From assembly GCF_030123105.1 (NCBI RefSeq), contig NZ_CP126095.1:992001-1056000 (forward strand): 64,000 nt of DNA. Reading direction: 5' to 3'. A program made the position numbers and the translations under genes. The DNA is from Paenibacillus sp. G2S3. Its GTDB lineage: Bacteria > Bacillota > Bacilli > Paenibacillales > Paenibacillaceae. The notes under the pieces were generated by a model. It was not told where the DNA came from and ran no database searches. It worked only from the letters and a program-made list of their open reading frames with translations. Shown here piece by piece: positions 61,678 to 64,000 of this stretch. Each line of letters starts with the position of its first letter. Positions within the stretch are counted from its first letter, which is position 1.

Positions 61678-61710
61678 GAGGCGGCAGATTTGATCTGTCG
61701 TCTTTTTTTG
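61678..61710 (+). terminator. Terminator after deacetylase gene
   Basis: GGCGGCAGAT-TTG-ATCTGTCGTC forms a tight hairpin followed by TTTTTTT. Confidence 0.85.
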
Positions 61711-61819
61711 TTGTCTGAAATCTTTGTAGATTTGACACATGTAGGCCTCTCTAATCTATCGACGTAGTTAATTTGTCATGTTATCATGATACTCTGATAA
61801 CGTATTAGCGAACTAAAGC

Positions 61820-61833
61820 ACACAGCGCTGTGT
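61820..61833. promoter_or_regulatory. 14-bp perfect palindrome, candidate operator
   Basis: ACACAGCGCTGTGT lies 21 bases before the start of the amino-acid binding-protein gene, between its promoter and ribosome site. A further GTTATC/GATAAC inverted repeat lies at 61780-61801. Confidence 0.4.
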
Positions 61834-61854
61834 CAACGATGGGGGATAAAAGAG

Positions 61855-62625
61855 ATGAAGAAAAATGCACTTTTAGTTTTATTTATGATCATGGTTATTG
61901 CAGCTTTATCAGGCTGTTCGTCTTCTGGGAGCAAGGATGGAAAGCTGGTAATCGGAATCGATGATAAGTTCGCTCCAATGGGCTTTAGAGATGAGAACAA
62001 TGAAATTGTTGGGTTTGATATCGACTATGCCAGAGCTGCAGCTGAGAAAATGGGTAAAGAAATCACTTTTCAGCCTATTGACTGGTCGGCTAAGGAGTCA
62101 GAACTGAATAGTGGGCGCATTGATATGATTTGGAATGGTTATACCATCACAGATGAACGTAAGGAAAAGGTGTTATTCACTAAGCCATATCTTGAAAATA
62201 GCCAGGTAGTAGTGGTATTAGCGGATTCCTCTATTTCGAAGCTTAATGATTTGGCTGGTAAAGAGGTAGGCCTTCAAAGTCTATCCTCCGCAGCCGATGC
62301 TTTAAATGCTAATCCGATTAAAGAACAAATTGCTAATGTATCGGAATTTCCGGATAACGTGCTAGCGCTCACAGATTTGAAGACTAAGCGCCTGGACGGT
62401 GTAGTCATTGATGAAGTGGTAGCCAGATATTATATGTCAAAAGAGCCTAATACCTTTAAACTGCTAGATGAATCGCTTGCTCCTGAGCAGTACGGTATTG
62501 GAATTAAGAAAGGTAATGAGGCACTGCTGGAAGAACTTCAAAAAGCTTTAGATGAAATGAACAGCGATGGAACGGCTGAGAAGATCTCCACGAAGTGGTT
62601 TGGTGAGAATAAGGTATTGAAATAG
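61855..62625 (+). CDS. Amino acid ABC transporter substrate-binding lipoprotein
   Basis: 256 residues. The lipobox ALSGC (Cys21) follows a signal peptide, so the protein is tethered outside. The mature part is a cluster 4/SBP_bac_3 fold: VIGIDDKFAPMGFRDENNEIV start, GFDIDYARAAAEKMG, WNGYTITDERKEKVLFTKPY. These proteins bind polar amino acids, cystine or arginine. Its partners, the permease and ATPase, follow directly. The exact ligand cannot be told from the sequence. Confidence 0.93.
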   Translation: MKKNALLVLFMIMVIAALSGCSSSGSKDGKLVIGIDDKFAPMGFRDENNEIVGFDIDYARAAAEKMGKEITFQPIDWSAKESELNSGRIDMIWNGYTITDERKEKVLFTKPYLENSQVVVVLADSSISKLNDLAGKEVGLQSLSSAADALNANPIKEQIANVSEFPDNVLALTDLKTKRLDGVVIDEVVARYYMSKEPNTFKLLDESLAPEQYGIGIKKGNEALLEELQKALDEMNSDGTAEKISTKWFGENKVLK

Positions 62626-62660
62626 AAGGTCAATATACAGAATTTATTGGAGAAATGAAA

Positions 62661-63314
62661 ATGGATTATATTATACAAATATCCGGGCCGATGTTAGAAG
62701 GCGCGCGTACAACAGTTTTATTGTTTCTTATTGTTATTTTGGTATCGATTCCGCTTGGGTTCCTAGTCACCTTGATGGCGAAGAGTGTGATTAAGCCCTT
62801 GGCATGGATTGCACATACCTACATCTATGTCATGCGGGGAACACCTCTTTTACTGCAATTGTTATTTTTTTGCTTTGGTTTGCCACAGATTCCGGTGATT
62901 GGACAATATCTGGTCATGGACCGTTTCGTTGCGGCGAGTCTAGGGTTTATTCTTAACTATGGGGCATATTTCGCAGAGATCTTTCGTGGTGGCATGCTCT
63001 CCATTGATAAAGGGCAGCATGAAGCAGCCAAAGTACTCGGACTGAGTAAATGGCAAACGCTGCGCAAGGTAATTCTAGCTCAAATGTTCAGGGTAGCTTT
63101 GCCCGCTGTGGCCAATGAATCGATTTCCTTGGTCAAAGATACGGCTCTACTATATGCCGTTGCTGTACCTGAGCTTCTGAACTATGCCAAAACAGCAGTA
63201 AATCGAGACTTTACTGTAACTCCCTTTGTAGTGGCGGGAGTGATTTATTTACTGATGACGCTGGTGCTAACTTTATTCTTCAAAGCACTGGAGAAACGTT
63301 TCAAATTCGAGTAA
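62661..63314 (+). CDS. Amino acid ABC transporter permease
   Basis: 217 residues from the ATG at 62661, 7 bases after TTGGAGA; the in-frame ATG at 62655 abuts that site. About five membrane helices, the N-terminal GARTTVLLFLIVI and VMRGTPLLLQL segments typical of the HisM/GlnP class, and the EAA loop HEAAKVLGLSKWQTLRKVILAQ (broken here at 20). It forms the membrane channel, probably as a homodimer, with the ATPase encoded next. Confidence 0.93.
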   Translation: MDYIIQISGPMLEGARTTVLLFLIVILVSIPLGFLVTLMAKSVIKPLAWIAHTYIYVMRGTPLLLQLLFFCFGLPQIPVIGQYLVMDRFVAASLGFILNYGAYFAEIFRGGMLSIDKGQHEAAKVLGLSKWQTLRKVILAQMFRVALPAVANESISLVKDTALLYAVAVPELLNYAKTAVNRDFTVTPFVVAGVIYLLMTLVLTLFFKALEKRFKFE

Positions 63315-63329
63315 AGGGACTGTCCGATT

Positions 63330-64000
63330 ATGAGTAGCATGATAGAAGTAAGTGATTTACAGAAATCCTTCGGCAATTTGGATGTGTTGAAGAAGGTTAG
63401 TTTCAATATTCAGGCGGGTGAAGCCGTCGCTGTTATCGGACCTTCCGGTTCAGGTAAGAGTACAATGCTGCGTAGTCTAGTTCATCTAGAGGAAGTTACG
63501 GGTGGAAGCATCTTGATCCAAGGTAAGCCACTCGTGGAGAATGGAAAATACGCTAGTGGTGCAAGTGTTCGTGAGATCACGGCATCCATGGGTATGGTGT
63601 TTCAACACTTTAATCTATTTCCACACCTGACGGTGCGAGGCAATCTAGAGCTAGCTCCAAGGATGTTAAAGCGGGAGAGTGTGAAGGAGATTATGGCTAG
63701 AAGCAAGGACTTGCTCTCTAAGGTAGGCCTTTCTGAAAAAGCGGATGTGTATCCTGCAAAGCTGTCCGGTGGACAGAAGCAGCGGGTTGCCATCGCGAGA
63801 GCGTTAATGCTGAATCCGGATATTTTATTGTTCGATGAACCCACCTCCGCGCTTGATCCCGAACTCACCGGTGAGGTGCTACGCGTCATCCGTCAACTTG
63901 CTGAGGAGAATATGACGATGATTGTTGTTACTCATGAGATGAATTTTGCTCGTGATGTTGCGGATCGTGTGATTTTTATGGACAACGGTGAGATCACGGA
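63330..64000 (+). CDS. Amino acid ABC transporter ATP-binding protein (3' cut by window end)
   Basis: Starts at ATG 63330, 15 bases after the permease stop, and runs in frame to the end of the window (223 codons). Walker A is GPSGSGKST (37-45), the Q-loop [13 protein letters not shown], the signature LSGGQ, Walker B ILLFDEP, and the H-loop VTHEM. All elements of an active polar-amino-acid ABC ATPase (GlnQ/HisP-type, usually about 240-250 residues) are present, so only about 20-30 C-terminal residues are missing. It powers the importer formed with the two preceding genes. Confidence 0.93.
   Translation, partial: MSSMIEVSDLQKSFGNLDVLKKVSFNIQAGEAVAVIGPSGSGKSTMLRSLVHLEEVTGGSILIQGKPLVENGKYASGASVREITASMGMVFQHFNLFPHLTVRGNLELAPRMLKRESVKEIMARSKDLLSKVGLSEKADVYPAKLSGGQKQRVAIARALMLNPDILLFDEPTSALDPELTGEVLRVIRQLAEENMTMIVVTHEMNFARDVADRVIFMDNGEIT

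Overview
The window looks like chromosomal DNA of a Gram-positive, low-to-mid GC endospore-former of the Bacillales, most likely a Paenibacillus. The grounds are inferential: strong AGGAGG-type ribosome binding sites, a quinol oxidase operon laid out like Bacillus qoxABCD, a YpsA homologue, YesM/YesN-type two-component regulation beside sugar ABC transporters, many AraC regulators and glycosidases, and families of short intergenic repeats. The window holds 49 protein-coding genes. The first (a Gfo/Idh/MocA oxidoreductase) and the last (an amino-acid ABC ATPase) are cut by the window ends. No rRNA, tRNA, CRISPR array, prophage or insertion sequence was recognised.

Region 1 (1-4.9 kb): a partial oxidoreductase, a radical SAM/SPASM protein, a large protein with a C-terminal methyltransferase domain, and a coiled-coil protein of unknown function that has a good sigma-D-type promoter. 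Region 2 (5-22.3 kb): a carbohydrate island. It has an AraC regulator divergent from a GH31 alpha-xylosidase and an SGNH esterase; a YesMN-type two-component pair divergent from a sugar ABC transporter (two permeases, lipoprotein binding protein) followed by a GH42 beta-galactosidase; and a second AraC regulator divergent from a second GH42 enzyme. The enzyme mix (alpha-xylosidase, beta-galactosidases, probable acetyl esterase) fits uptake and side-chain trimming of xyloglucan-type oligosaccharides. Region 3 (22.3-33.8 kb): assorted housekeeping and stress genes: Gly-rich lipoprotein, YpsA, amidase, OmpR-type two-component pair, YceI, Nudix, MazG-like, DUF1648, oxidoreductase, WrbA, GyrI-like and PNPOx-like proteins.

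Region 4 (33.9-51.4 kb) is the most unusual part. Three leftward and seven rightward genes start from a 0.2 kb divergent promoter region. The rightward set encodes a secreted/anchored vWA protein, a 1129-residue tubulin/FtsZ-like protein (Tubulin_2 type), an 800-residue protein that I read as a second, nucleotide-site-degenerate tubulin homologue, a polytopic membrane vWA protein, a small beta-rich protein, a zinc-ribbon GTPase, and a membrane-anchored GTPase-associated (GAP1-N2-type) protein. Topology predictions put both vWA domains outside the membrane and the tubulin-like proteins and GTPase inside, so this may be a membrane-spanning NTP-driven machine. Its function is unknown.

Region 5 (51.6-64 kb): a secreted protein with prenyltransferase-like repeats and three DUF4430-like domains, a methyl-accepting chemotaxis protein with a near-consensus sigma-D promoter, the qoxABCD quinol oxidase operon, a polysaccharide deacetylase, and an amino-acid ABC transporter.

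Most convergent gene pairs share a bidirectional hairpin terminator. Intergenic gaps carry several repeat families. The best defined is a 179-nt element present twice (18608 and 44860) with four palindromes at identical offsets and compensatory base changes. There is also a 51-nt tandem repeat, a pair of about 72-nt palindromic elements, and a dispersed repeat sharing a 26-nt identical core.
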